A stretch of 64,000 nucleotides of DNA from Sulfotelmatobacter sp963788225 (GTDB lineage: Bacteria > Acidobacteriota > Terriglobia > Terriglobales > Acidobacteriaceae). Made by a program: the position numbers and the translations under genes. Below are positions 51,051-60,740 of this stretch, in pieces (position 1 is the first letter of the stretch; each line of letters starts with the position of its first letter). Below the pieces are notes generated by a model. The model was not told the origin of the DNA, did not search any database, and worked only from the letters and a program-made list of their open reading frames with translations. The stretch is from contig CAWBGI010000002.1 in the NCBI GenBank assembly GCA_963788225.1, forward strand, positions 372,001 to 436,000, in the 5' to 3' direction.

Positions 51051-54000
51051 CTAGGCCGCTTCCGTGATCTTCATTTCCGATACTGTGGCTTTTGACTTTG
51101 TAAAGCTCGTTTCTTCTCTTTGAATCCCACGTTCGATGGCCTCAATAAGATAAGGGCGCAGTTTTGCGGGTGGAATGATGTAATTCAGTGCGCCCACGTC
51201 GAGGGCGCGCTGCACGCTGTGGATGCGGTCAAATTCGGCAGCCGTCTCGCCCAGCTTTTCGGAGTGAACGACTTTGAAAAGTTCATCCCACTGGGCGCGC
51301 AACCGGCCTTTCTCCGCGCCTTCAGCCTTGGCTATCGCGTCGGTCAGCGCCTGCAGGCGTGGGTCTTTTTTGGCCTTAGCCTCGACCTCACCGGCGAAAA
51401 CCACACCGGCCGCCGGAGCGCCACCGATGACGGAAGCAAACGTTCCCTCCAGCGCTGCCACTTCAACGTTTTCATTCAGTCCCCGCGAGAAAACCACATA
51501 AGCGCCACCGTGATACCGGGAGATCACGCAAAAGACGATTGGACCTTTGAAGTTGACTACGGCCCTTCCGATCTCAGCTCCGTACTCGAGTTGCAACCTG
51601 CGCATCGACTCCGGCGAACCGTCAAATCCAGAGAGATTCGCCAGGACTACCACTGGCCGATTGTTGCTGGCCGCGTTGATCGCGCGCGCGACTTTCTTGG
51701 AGGACTGCGGGAAGAGCGTGCCGGAAGTCCACTGTTCGGGTCCGTCAGCGGGGACAAATCCCATCCGCGGCAAGGGCTGCGATTCGATACCGATCAGACA
51801 AACGGGATAACCCCCGAGATGGGCATCCCACACAACCGCCGTTTCTGCCGCGCGCATGCCAGCCCAGCGCTCCAGCGGGGCGTGATCCTGATCCGCTGCC
51901 GCCATCATTACCTTGCGAATGTCGAAGGATTTCTTGCGTCCAGGATTGGTTTCGTCCGACAAGATCTCGCCGACCGTTTCGAAACCGTCGTCACCATTGG
52001 CGTTTTTGCCGTGCGGATAGACGCGCACATCTCGATCAACAGGATCAGTAGTCGCGGCCTGCCGCGGGAAACGCTCACCCGGAGCGACGTAAGTGTGCTC
52101 GTAGTGGCGTAATAGAATGTGGCAGGCCTCATCAATGTCTTTTGCCCAGTACTGCGCCTGGCCGTTGATGCCCATGATGCGATCGTAGCCGCCGATCCCT
52201 TGGTTATCCTCGGCCGAAATGGACCCTGAGAATTCCAACGCGCGCTTGCCAGTGAGCACCATCGCGGCTTTCGGCGTCATGATCAGAATGCCCCGGGTGT
52301 GCATGAGCATGGTGGCCTCTGCGTTCCAGTAAGGCTGTGCGCCCACGTTGATGCCGTTCACTACCAGATTTATTTCACCGCCGGCTTGCGTGAACTCCAC
52401 CAGGAGTCGCAGAACGCGGGCGATCCAATCCATGTTTTCTACGCCGCTGTCCATCGAGATCTTGGCGCCAGCCGAGAGAGTGAACCATTCCAGCGGTACA
52501 CCCTTGGCTTTGGCCAGATCCAAAGCACCGAGAATGCGCTGGCATTCCGGTTCAGCGATGGCACCGAGATCTTTACTTGGATCTCCCAGCAACAGAACGC
52601 GCTCCATGCCCTCGGGATACTTGCTGGTAAAGTTCCGGATCACGCCAGCGATGATGTTGGCTTTGTTCTGGCCGTAGGGACGATCGACGGGCACCAGACG
52701 CCCCGCGGAGTTGAGATCGTACTCGACAAAATCGCCGGCGGGAAATTCCGCCCGCGTGTTCTCCGAAGCCGGAGTCAGCATCCGGATGATTTCATAAGGG
52801 TAGATGAGACCGCGCTGCCGCATGCGCACGACCTTCTGGTCGTACTCGGACAGCGACTTCATGGGCTGCGGTTGGTCGGCGGGACGGAACGTAATGAGCA
52901 TACCTCGGCCGCCTGGGCTCGATATGCGCACGACCATGTCGCGCAACGCGCCGGTTTCCGGATTGGGAATGCGGGCGCGCACGATTACCTGTTCGAGCCC
53001 CAGGCCTTCGGTCTCGGGCGCGAGCCGGCGTACCAGTTCACGCAAATCATCCCGCTCGAGGGTGAATGGCGGCCACACGTTCAACAGGATGCGATTCCAA
53101 TAGAGGCGCTGATAGTTCGACCGCCGCGATTGAAACAGGCGGATGCCGGCCATTGCCTCGGTTAACATGCGTTCCAGATGTGGGAGTTGCACGATGCGGC
53201 CCGCCTGATCGCGGACTGGCGTCACGTCGCGCACCTCTGCGCACGCGAATAAGCGCTCATCCTTGGGATTGTCACGAGCGACAGCATGGATGAGGTAGAC
53301 ATCTTCGACGGAGGGCAGGCGCTCAATCTTGAAATTTTCAAGCCGCCAGAGGTGCAGCCGCTTCCCCATCATGGGGTGGATGCCGCGGTAGAACTTCTGC
53401 TCCTCATACCTATTTCCTCTGGGGCGATAGGTGAAATGCATGCCGGCTTTGCCCCGGACGTGACCGGCGCCGGCAGCTGTCACGACGATGCGGCGGATGG
53501 AGCGCGGAAAGCCCACCTGATTGAGCACCGAGTGCAATTCCTGCTGCGTTACTTCGGGATCGCTCAGGTGTTCGTTATGGAAAATGTAGAAATCGATGAC
53601 GACGTCATGGTCAGCCGGGACTTCCATGATCATGGGAAACAGCGCCCGGGCTGCCTCGGCAAGGCGGGAGAACTCGGAGTGCGTGGTGAAAACGTGGATG
53701 CGTTTGCCTTCGTAATCGTAGTCAGCCGTCGCGCAGAACTGTCCGTCCAAAGCCACCGAGCGAAAGTTCGTGAGCTTTCGAAGGCGGTAATACCGCAAAG
53801 TCAGAGCTTCCAACATCAGTTTGCGCATGGTCCGGTCGGCGGCAGCAAAACGGCTGGAGATCAGGCTGAAGAGCGGCTGCGGACAGTCGACCAGGGTGCG
53901 CACTCTATGGTGACGATCCGCGGCATGAGGATCGGCAGCCAGATGGGCGAGGTGTTCTTCCATCTCGTCGTACACCTGCTGGCGTGCCCGCTCAAACAGA

Positions 54001-56669
54001 GGCTGGTCGAAGTAGCGATAGCGCACTTCACGGGCTAGGTCGGCGACTGCCGGAAAAAGCCCGCTTGCCATCGAGATCATGCGATCCAGCAGCCCGCGAC
54101 GGGATTCCTCCGCAATGGGCGATGGCTTCTGAACGTGCTGCAAACGCCGCTCCAGAACGCCCAGAACCGGCGGGATTTGCTGCTCTACGCGTTGATGCGA
54201 TTTGTAAATCCAGAGTAAGCTCTGCTCCAGAGCGGGCGAGCGATCCAGCGTTTTCACTCCATAGTGCGCCAGCGCGCGCCGCAGTGCGCTGACAAAAGCT
54301 GGTGGCAGACCTTCACCGCCGCCTTCCAGTATGCGCAAGTAAGAAAACAGGAAGGCTTCGGCGCTGGGCTCTTCACTACTCGCCCGGTGGTTCACCTCCG
54401 GATCGCGGCGGAACAGAGAACATATGTCGACAAAGATGTTGAGGATTTCATCTTCGCGCTGACTTATTTCGTCGCTGTCCGCGGGGCAAGTCTGACTCCA
54501 TTCCGCGAATGACCGGGTAGCGTGCTTCGGATCTACATCGAAGCCCATCATGAGCTGGCGCACTTCATCCAGACTCTGATGGCATCTGGATTGATTAGTT
54601 TTTCCGTCGTTGCCCGCGATGACGGACGAGCCGAAGATTACTCTCTCCGAGTCCGCGACCGTTTCTCCCCCGGCCACAGGATCGATCTGCAGGAGCGGGG
54701 CTCCGGCGTCCACCTGCACATTGGCTATGGTCATGACCTGGCGGATTTTTCCGGCAAACGGGGCCAGGACCGGCATCTCCATTTTCATGGCCTCGAGAAC
54801 AGCCAGCCGGTCGCCGGCCGCTACCGTGTCGCCCGGCTTAACGGCAATGGAAACGACTACCGCGGGCGCCGCTGCGTGTACGACGCCTCCGTCGTCTCGA
54901 TCGATCTGGTGGGAGACGCCGTCTACTTCGATCCGGTAACTCGATCCCTCTACCACCGAGATGATGCGGAAGCGCTGCCCGAAGACGGTGAGCCGGCATT
55001 CGAACGGGCCGATGCGATCGATCTCGGCATCGATGCGCGATCCATTGACGTTCACACGGTACTGTTGGGGACCGAGGCGGTATGTCCTGGGTGAGTAAGA
55101 GTGGCCGCGATAGCGTAGTTCCGCAGTCCAGCCTACCTCACTGCGGACATGGGGCCGCCCGCGCATAGCCGACGCATAGAACTGCGCCTGTTCTACCGCC
55201 AATTGAGAGTCGTAAGACTCGATAGCCGCCTGAACGAGGGCCACGTCAGCGTAACGACGCGAGACATGCTTGCCGGTTGATGCCAACTGATCAAGCCACC
55301 CGTTGTGAAATTCTCCACTCTGAACTTCGGGGCGGTTGAGAAGTTCCAACAGAAACGCTTTGTTGCTGGCTCCGCCTTTGATGACAACAACGGCCTCTCC
55401 CAGCGCCCGCTGCAGGCGGGAAAGCGCTTCTTTCCGAGTCTGGCCATAGGCGATGATCTTGGCGATCATAGAATCGAATTCCGACGGGATGGCGTCGCCT
55501 TCTGCCACACCAGTGTCGATGCGAATGCCTGGTCCGGTCAGGATTCTGAAACGCTCAATACAACCCGGGGCTGGAGCGAACCCGTTCTGTGGGTCTTCCG
55601 CATTCAGGCGAACTTCAATGGCGTGACCGATGGTGCGCGGCGGCTCGCCTTCGAGACGGCCACCCCGGGCAACATGAATCTGAAGCTTCACGAGATCGAG
55701 CCCGGTGGTGCACTCGGTCACCGGATGTTCAACCTGTAATCGGGTGTTCATCTCCATGAAGGCGAAGCGATTGACTTCCGGTTCGTAGAGGAACTCGACG
55801 GTGCCGGCGTTGTGATATCCGGCTGCCTGACTGAGGCGCACCGCCGCCGCGCGCAGCGCCTCATCTTGCTCCGGAGAAAGCGCTGGCGAGGGTGCTTCTT
55901 CGAGGATCTTTTGGTGGCGGCGCTGAACGGTGCAGTCGCGCACGCCGACCGCCCACGTTGTTCCGTAGTAGTCGGCAATAATCTGGACCTCGACGTGACG
56001 TGCGTCGTGCACCAACTGCTCCAGGAAAACGCTTGGATCGCCGAACGCTTTGAACGCTTCCGCACCCGCACTGGCGAAAGCTTGCGGGAGTTGGTCGGCA
56101 GAACGCACCAGGCGAATCCCGTGTCCGCCGCCGCCGGCGGTGGCTTTAATAAGGAGTGGATAGCCCAGCCGTTCTGCATGCACCCACGCGTCATCGAGTG
56201 TTTCCACCGGGCCATGACTCCAGGGCGTCACCGGTACTTGGGCCTGCTCGGCTAATTGTTTGGAGGCGATTTTGTCGCCCACGCGCCGCATGACATCGCC
56301 TTCCGGTCCAATGAACACGATGCCGAGCCGGTGGCAAAGGTCGGCGAATGCGGCGTGTTCCGCTACAAAACCCCATCCCACCCATGCGGCCTCTGCACGC
56401 GCTTCCGACAGCGCGCGTTCGAGCCGGGCATAGTCGACGTAGCTGCTCTTAGTCTGCTTGGTGTTTGGGTCAAGGACGTGCGCGGGACCGAGACAGACTG
56501 CCTCGTCGGCCTCATGCACAAACATGCTATGGCGGTCAGGCTCGGTGAAAAGCGCAATGGTGCGCAACGACGTGCCGTGTTCCTGATTGAAATCGCGGGC
56601 CGCGTGGATAAAACGCATGGCAGCTTCGCCGCGATTCACAATGGCTACGCGTTGAAATTCGTAATTCAT
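51051..56669 (-). CDS. single-chain multidomain acetyl-CoA carboxylase
   Basis: A 1872-residue carboxylase with the layout of eukaryotic ACC. Biotin carboxylase spans 1-465 (ATP-grasp AGGGGHGIRLV near 178-188; MEMNTRLQVEHPVTE). BCCP is about 600-662 with the biotin Lys629 (EAMKM). A long central domain follows (about 670-1210). Carboxyltransferase runs from about 1220 to the end (ENMDWIARVLRLLVEF, GINGQAQYWAKD, RPVVVLANLSGFDGSPESMRR, GGAYVVFSRGLNENVEVAAL). Bacterial ACC is normally four separate subunits. It would supply malonyl-CoA to the synthase encoded 95-110 bases upstream. GGAGGA precedes the ATG at 56669. Confidence 0.92.
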   Translation of the reverse strand: MNYEFQRVAIVNRGEAAMRFIHAARDFNQEHGTSLRTIALFTEPDRHSMFVHEADEAVCLGPAHVLDPNTKQTKSSYVDYARLERALSEARAEAAWVGWGFVAEHAAFADLCHRLGIVFIGPEGDVMRRVGDKIASKQLAEQAQVPVTPWSHGPVETLDDAWVHAERLGYPLLIKATAGGGGHGIRLVRSADQLPQAFASAGAEAFKAFGDPSVFLEQLVHDARHVEVQIIADYYGTTWAVGVRDCTVQRRHQKILEEAPSPALSPEQDEALRAAAVRLSQAAGYHNAGTVEFLYEPEVNRFAFMEMNTRLQVEHPVTECTTGLDLVKLQIHVARGGRLEGEPPRTIGHAIEVRLNAEDPQNGFAPAPGCIERFRILTGPGIRIDTGVAEGDAIPSEFDSMIAKIIAYGQTRKEALSRLQRALGEAVVVIKGGASNKAFLLELLNRPEVQSGEFHNGWLDQLASTGKHVSRRYADVALVQAAIESYDSQLAVEQAQFYASAMRGRPHVRSEVGWTAELRYRGHSYSPRTYRLGPQQYRVNVNGSRIDAEIDRIGPFECRLTVFGQRFRIISVVEGSSYRIEVDGVSHQIDRDDGGVVHAAAPAVVVSIAVKPGDTVAAGDRLAVLEAMKMEMPVLAPFAGKIRQVMTIANVQVDAGAPLLQIDPVAGGETVADSERVIFGSSVIAGNDGKTNQSRCHQSLDEVRQLMMGFDVDPKHATRSFAEWSQTCPADSDEISQREDEILNIFVDICSLFRRDPEVNHRASSEEPSAEAFLFSYLRILEGGGEGLPPAFVSALRRALAHYGVKTLDRSPALEQSLLWIYKSHQRVEQQIPPVLGVLERRLQHVQKPSPIAEESRRGLLDRMISMASGLFPAVADLAREVRYRYFDQPLFERARQQVYDEMEEHLAHLAADPHAADRHHRVRTLVDCPQPLFSLISSRFAAADRTMRKLMLEALTLRYYRLRKLTNFRSVALDGQFCATADYDYEGKRIHVFTTHSEFSRLAEAARALFPMIMEVPADHDVVIDFYIFHNEHLSDPEVTQQELHSVLNQVGFPRSIRRIVVTAAGAGHVRGKAGMHFTYRPRGNRYEEQKFYRGIHPMMGKRLHLWRLENFKIERLPSVEDVYLIHAVARDNPKDERLFACAEVRDVTPVRDQAGRIVQLPHLERMLTEAMAGIRLFQSRRSNYQRLYWNRILLNVWPPFTLERDDLRELVRRLAPETEGLGLEQVIVRARIPNPETGALRDMVVRISSPGGRGMLITFRPADQPQPMKSLSEYDQKVVRMRQRGLIYPYEIIRMLTPASENTRAEFPAGDFVEYDLNSAGRLVPVDRPYGQNKANIIAGVIRNFTSKYPEGMERVLLLGDPSKDLGAIAEPECQRILGALDLAKAKGVPLEWFTLSAGAKISMDSGVENMDWIARVLRLLVEFTQAGGEINLVVNGINVGAQPYWNAEATMLMHTRGILIMTPKAAMVLTGKRALEFSGSISAEDNQGIGGYDRIMGINGQAQYWAKDIDEACHILLRHYEHTYVAPGERFPRQAATTDPVDRDVRVYPHGKNANGDDGFETVGEILSDETNPGRKKSFDIRKVMMAAADQDHAPLERWAGMRAAETAVVWDAHLGGYPVCLIGIESQPLPRMGFVPADGPEQWTSGTLFPQSSKKVARAINAASNNRPVVVLANLSGFDGSPESMRRLQLEYGAEIGRAVVNFKGPIVFCVISRYHGGAYVVFSRGLNENVEVAALEGTFASVIGGAPAAGVVFAGEVEAKAKKDPRLQALTDAIAKAEGAEKGRLRAQWDELFKVVHSEKLGETAAEFDRIHSVQRALDVGALNYIIPPAKLRPYLIEAIERGIQREETSFTKSKATVSEMKITEAA

Positions 56670-56779
56670 AAGTCCTCCGATCAAAGATCGTCAGGACAAG
56701 GTTCGTCAAGACGCGCTCCGTCAGGACAGTGGCAAGAGTCGTGGCGACGGAATCGTCAGGACGAACTGGGTCATGTTTT

Positions 56780-59700
56780 TCATACGGCGACGGCTTCCAG
56801 CGACATCGCGGCTTGCAACGCCTTCAACGGTTCGGCATCCACGGCGCCGGGAAACGCGGCAGTGCGGTAGCCGCTGAGCTGCAGGCAGCAGTTCCCTTTT
56901 GCGTCTACAACCTCGGCATCGAAGCTGCCGCGGGCCTGGTCGGGAGTCACCACCGAGTGCCAGCGAGTGTCCGCTGATCCCGAAGATGATGGAAATACTG
57001 AAACGCGGTCGATGTGTAACGGCAGGCCCATCCGGCCCTGCACGCCCATCTCCCAGACTCCCGCGGTTTGGAAGCAAAGCTCAATCAGGCGCGGCGCCAA
57101 CACTGTGGGCAGCTCGGACGGCAGATGATTCGCCGGCAAGCCCTTGGCTAGCAGTCCGACAACTCTGTGTCCATCCCACCATGCCCGTTCGATAACCTGG
57201 TATGCGAGTCCGTGGAAATAGAGGCGATAGATTTCGGCGGCTTCGATGATATGGCCTTCGGGCGAGCCCAGGGCCGGTCCCGTCACTGCCTTCGGCGTCT
57301 CTTTTGCGGGTTGGTCATTATTGAGGCGAACTTGCGCGGTGAAGTGTGTGGTCTCTCGCGGCTCGGCCTGATTGGGAAGCGGCCGCGTGCCGATCAAGCG
57401 GCAGTCAACGAGCAAGCTTTCGCGCTGCGGATGGACGGCCGCATCAATCGTCAGAGTGCGCGGTTTGTTCCGGTAGAACTTGAAGGGCGACAGGAAGTTC
57501 ACGTCTTCTATCGCTTCGACATTCCAGCCGGGAAGCAGGCAGGATGCAGCTTCAGCAAAGGCCTCGATGCCCATCACCCCGGGCAGCACCGGCGTGCCGT
57601 CAATTTGATGATCGTGTAGAAACGGCTGAGTGGCCGGCTCGAGCGCTGTTTCAACGGTGATACCGCCGTAGAGGCCGACGCTTGCCAGCCTGCCAATCAT
57701 CGGCCCTCGCGTCGGAAGGTTTTTTGAAGCTTCGAACGCGGATGTATCCAGCCCGCCGGTCACATCCCACTCGTTCATCAGAATGCCGAGACGCTGCGCG
57801 ACCACGATTTCGCCGCGGGTCCCCCCTGCGGTCAGTTCGCGGCGAATCAGCGGAATCCCCGCCTCCGGTGGCAGCATATCGATGCCCGCCAGTTCCATCA
57901 TCTTCGGGATGGAGCCGCGGGTCGCCATGCCGATGCCGCCCCACGCCGTCCAGTCGATGACGATGCCGCGGGTGGCCGGGCGGGTCCTGCGGAAGCTCGA
58001 CGTGATCTTGCACAACAAATCGTTGGCCGCGCTGTAATCGGTTTGCCCGGCGTTGCCGAAGCGTCCGGCGATCGAACTGAATGCGACCGTGGCACCGAGG
58101 GGCATGCCGCCGATGGCGCGCAGAAGATTGAACCAGCCATCGCTCTTGACGTCGAAGACCAGATCGAATTCCCTCGGTTCTTTGTCGGGCAGGAAGTGAC
58201 TGCGCTCGGTGCCGGCGGCATGCAACAAGACGTCGATGCGCCCGCTGCGCTCGCGCACTTGCTGGATTACTTTTGCAACGGCGTCTGCGTCGGTGAGGTT
58301 GACGCTGAAGTAATGCGCCGTGCCGCCAGCGGCTCGCACAGCCTGGATAGCGTTATTAGCCGCCTGCGCGCGCTCCAGGCCGGCCAACTCTTTTTCTACA
58401 AGGGCCGGTGTGGCGCGCTCGCCGCGTGACTGGATACGTGCGAACAGATCCCGCTTGAGGCCGTCCTTCTCGGTTACGAAGCGCTTGAGATCGGGATTCT
58501 CTGGATCAGGCTCGGGCACGAGGTCGAGCAGGTAGAACGTGCCTCCAGAGGCCGCGGCCAAATCTGCGGTGATGGCAGAGACGATGCTGCCAGCCGCACC
58601 GGTGATTAGAAATACGGTGCTGCTATCGAGAGTGAGACCGGGCTTGCCATCGGCGGCTGGCTGTTCCTGCAGGCCAACTGTCCAGCGCAGGCCTTGTTGG
58701 TAACCGATTTCGACCGCGCCCGGATCGCGCAGAGTCTCTTCGATCAGGATATCTGCGATTTCTAACGGCTTTCGCTCTGCTTCAAAATCGACCACTTTGG
58801 CTAAAGCGTCCAACCGCTCCCAGTTGTAAGTCTTGGTGAAGCCTACGACCGCGCCGCCTAACGGCGACGTTGCGCCTGCCTCATCGTAGCCATGCTGGCC
58901 TCCCAGCCGTGTCGCCGATACGAGGAATGTGCCCGTGGCGGCAACCTGCTCGTACAGAATACGCATTGTGGTATACAGCGATTTGACGCGCACTCGAAGC
59001 GCTTCACGCCACCGGGCGAGATCCATGTCAGCGAGGCTTCCCTCGTTGTCGAGCGCAGGCAGCCAGTACACTCCGTGTATCGAGCCTGCAGCCAGCCAAC
59101 TTTTGAGCAGGCTTGCGAGTGTGTCCGTATCGGGTGTGTCTTCGACGCGGAGAACTTCTACACCCATCTTCTGGAGCCGTTGCGCCAGCGCGTCTCCGAC
59201 TCCGGACTTGTCCGGCATGATGAGCACGCGGCGGCCAGACCCTAGCGTTACCGCAGTTGGTTTGCAAACGGCAAGCGGCGGACGCAAGTTGGGAACAGGC
59301 ACGCGTCGCGGAATACGATTGGCGGCGTCGAAACTGGCCGGGGCGGGGCGTGGAACAGTCGGCTTCGAAACTGCGGATGCCGATGCCGGCGGTTTCTTCT
59401 GCGACAGCTGTTGTTTCTCTGTCGAGACATCAGGACTTGGAGCGGAAATTTTCGCCAAGCCGGGCTGCCGGTCGTGTGCAAACTTGATCACATGATTGAG
59501 GGTGGGGAATTCGCGCAGCTTGAGATTCTCATCGCGCGGAATGTTGTACGCCACCCGCACGGCCGCGAACATCTCCGCCTGCTTCACCGTGTCGATGCCG
59601 AGGTCGGCTTCGAGGTCGAGATCAAGGTCCAGCATGTCTTTGGGATAACCTGACTTCTCAGCGACGATCTCCAGCACCTTCTCTTTAATCGCATCGTCCG

Positions 59701-60619
59701 TTGCCGCTTGAACCGCTGCGGGGGCGGGGACGGGCGAGGGCAGAGTTGGCTCGCTGATGGTTGGCGCAGATGGTGCCGCAGACGCTCCGGCCAGGTCGGG
59801 GCGTTTTTCGTACACGAAACGGATAACGTGTGCCAGCGTTGGGTAATCGCGCAGTTTGCGGTTTTCGTCGCGCGGAATGTTGTAGGTGGTTCGAATTGCC
59901 GTGAACATTTCCGCCTGCTTCACCGTGTCGACTCCGAGGTCGGCTTCGAGATCGAGATCCAGGTCCAGCATCTCGATGGGATAGCCGGTCTTCTCCACGG
60001 CCAAGGCGAGGATGCGATCTTTTACGGAATCGCCGCTGGCGCCTTGCGCAGGTACCGCAGCGGGCGAAGGTTTCTCAGGCACTACAGCGGTTGTGGGCGC
60101 AGAAACTTTCACTTCGTCCTTCGCTGGCGCTGGACCTGCGGCCAGGTCGGGGCGTTTTTCGTACACGAAGCGGATAACGTGCGCCAGGGTAGGGTAATCG
60201 CGCAGCTTCCGGTTTTCGTCGCGCGGAATGTTGTAGGTGGTTCGAATTGCCGTAAACATTTCCGCCTGCTTCACTGTGTCGACGCCGAGGTCGGCTTCGA
60301 GGTCGAGATCCAGGTCCAGCATCTCGATGGGATAGCCGGTCTTCTCCACAGTCAAAGCGAGGATGCGATCCTTGACCGATTCGCCGGCATCGCCTCTCGC
60401 AGAAACGACTTGTGAAGGAATCGCTGCGGGGGCAATGGGAGGTTGGGGTTCTTCCTTGACAACTGCGGCCGCAGGAGACTGGGCTGGTGCTACAGCGGCA
60501 CCTTTCAAGTCCGGGCGCTTGTCATACACGAAACGAATCACGTGCGCCAGAGGTAGGGTAATCGCGCAGCTTGCGATTCTCGTCGCGCGCAATGTTGTAA
60601 GTTTCGCGAATGCTGGCAA
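56780..60619 (-). CDS. PKS/PUFA-synthase-like megasynthase, C-terminal part: ACP2-4, KR, DH
   Basis: The largest piece of the megasynthase; effective coding in this frame starts near 60551 after the last frame break. Residues 24-38 finish ACP1. ACP2, ACP3 and ACP4 lie near 78-160, 195-276 and 308-390, separated by Ala/Pro linkers. Each carries DLDLEADLGVDTVKQAEMF (GID in ACP4), with Thr115, Thr232 and Thr343 where Ser is expected. A ketoreductase region (about 445-960) has the NADP motif TGAAGSI (673-679) and the Ser849-Tyr862-Asn866 set (SSIAGRFGNAGQTDYSAAND). A hotdog dehydratase follows (from about 985, HQIDGTPVLPG, His1004). It ends 110 bases before the carboxylase gene. Confidence 0.9.
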   Translation of the reverse strand: MPAFAKLTTLRATRIASCAITLPLAHVIRFVYDKRPDLKGAAVAPAQSPAAAVVKEEPQPPIAPAAIPSQVVSARGDAGESVKDRILALTVEKTGYPIEMLDLDLDLEADLGVDTVKQAEMFTAIRTTYNIPRDENRKLRDYPTLAHVIRFVYEKRPDLAAGPAPAKDEVKVSAPTTAVVPEKPSPAAVPAQGASGDSVKDRILALAVEKTGYPIEMLDLDLDLEADLGVDTVKQAEMFTAIRTTYNIPRDENRKLRDYPTLAHVIRFVYEKRPDLAGASAAPSAPTISEPTLPSPVPAPAAVQAATDDAIKEKVLEIVAEKSGYPKDMLDLDLDLEADLGIDTVKQAEMFAAVRVAYNIPRDENLKLREFPTLNHVIKFAHDRQPGLAKISAPSPDVSTEKQQLSQKKPPASASAVSKPTVPRPAPASFDAANRIPRRVPVPNLRPPLAVCKPTAVTLGSGRRVLIMPDKSGVGDALAQRLQKMGVEVLRVEDTPDTDTLASLLKSWLAAGSIHGVYWLPALDNEGSLADMDLARWREALRVRVKSLYTTMRILYEQVAATGTFLVSATRLGGQHGYDEAGATSPLGGAVVGFTKTYNWERLDALAKVVDFEAERKPLEIADILIEETLRDPGAVEIGYQQGLRWTVGLQEQPAADGKPGLTLDSSTVFLITGAAGSIVSAITADLAAASGGTFYLLDLVPEPDPENPDLKRFVTEKDGLKRDLFARIQSRGERATPALVEKELAGLERAQAANNAIQAVRAAGGTAHYFSVNLTDADAVAKVIQQVRERSGRIDVLLHAAGTERSHFLPDKEPREFDLVFDVKSDGWFNLLRAIGGMPLGATVAFSSIAGRFGNAGQTDYSAANDLLCKITSSFRRTRPATRGIVIDWTAWGGIGMATRGSIPKMMELAGIDMLPPEAGIPLIRRELTAGGTRGEIVVAQRLGILMNEWDVTGGLDTSAFEASKNLPTRGPMIGRLASVGLYGGITVETALEPATQPFLHDHQIDGTPVLPGVMGIEAFAEAASCLLPGWNVEAIEDVNFLSPFKFYRNKPRTLTIDAAVHPQRESLLVDCRLIGTRPLPNQAEPRETTHFTAQVRLNNDQPAKETPKAVTGPALGSPEGHIIEAAEIYRLYFHGLAYQVIERAWWDGHRVVGLLAKGLPANHLPSELPTVLAPRLIELCFQTAGVWEMGVQGRMGLPLHIDRVSVFPSSSGSADTRWHSVVTPDQARGSFDAEVVDAKGNCCLQLSGYRTAAFPGAVDAEPLKALQAAMSLEAVAV

Positions 60620-60740
60620 AGACCTCTGCCTGCTTCACGGTGTCGACGCCCAGGTCGGCTTCCAGATCGAGATCCAGATCGAGCATGTCAACTGGATAGC
60701 CCGTCTTCTCGGCTACCAGAGCCAGCACTTTCTCTTTCAC
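59483..60740 (-). repeat. four tandem ACP-coding repeats
   Basis: Units at about 60520-60740 (ACP1), 60148-60380 (ACP2), 59810-60030 (ACP3) and 59483-59700 (ACP4). ACP2 and ACP3 are near-identical over some 240 bases, with only scattered silent changes; ACP1 and ACP4 are more diverged. Linkers are Ala/Pro-rich and differ. The similarity indicates recent duplication or gene conversion within the array. Confidence 0.9.
60522..60740 (-). CDS. megasynthase fragment: ACP1
   Basis: A 72-residue fragment encoding the first carrier domain: VKEKVLALVAEKTGYPVDML, LDLDLEADLGVDTVKQAEVF (Thr34 at the attachment position) and NIARDENRKLRDYPT. After DYPT the frame breaks near 60551; one extra base there, compared with ACP2-4, hides the continuation LAHVIRFVYDKRPDLKG found in the next frame. 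Upstream it joins the KS piece through another single-base break near 60775. Not a separate gene. Confidence 0.85.
   Translation of the reverse strand: MKEKVLALVAEKTGYPVDMLDLDLDLEADLGVDTVKQAEVFASIRETYNIARDENRKLRDYPTSGARDSFRV

Noticed and set aside
51120..52112. 330-residue plus-strand frame inside the carboxylase gene
   Set aside because: Antisense shadow of the carboxyltransferase domain without family motifs.
60522..60740. Free-standing acyl carrier protein
   Set aside because: It lacks the last part of the domain, which lies in the next frame, and joins the KS tether upstream; it is part of the megasynthase.
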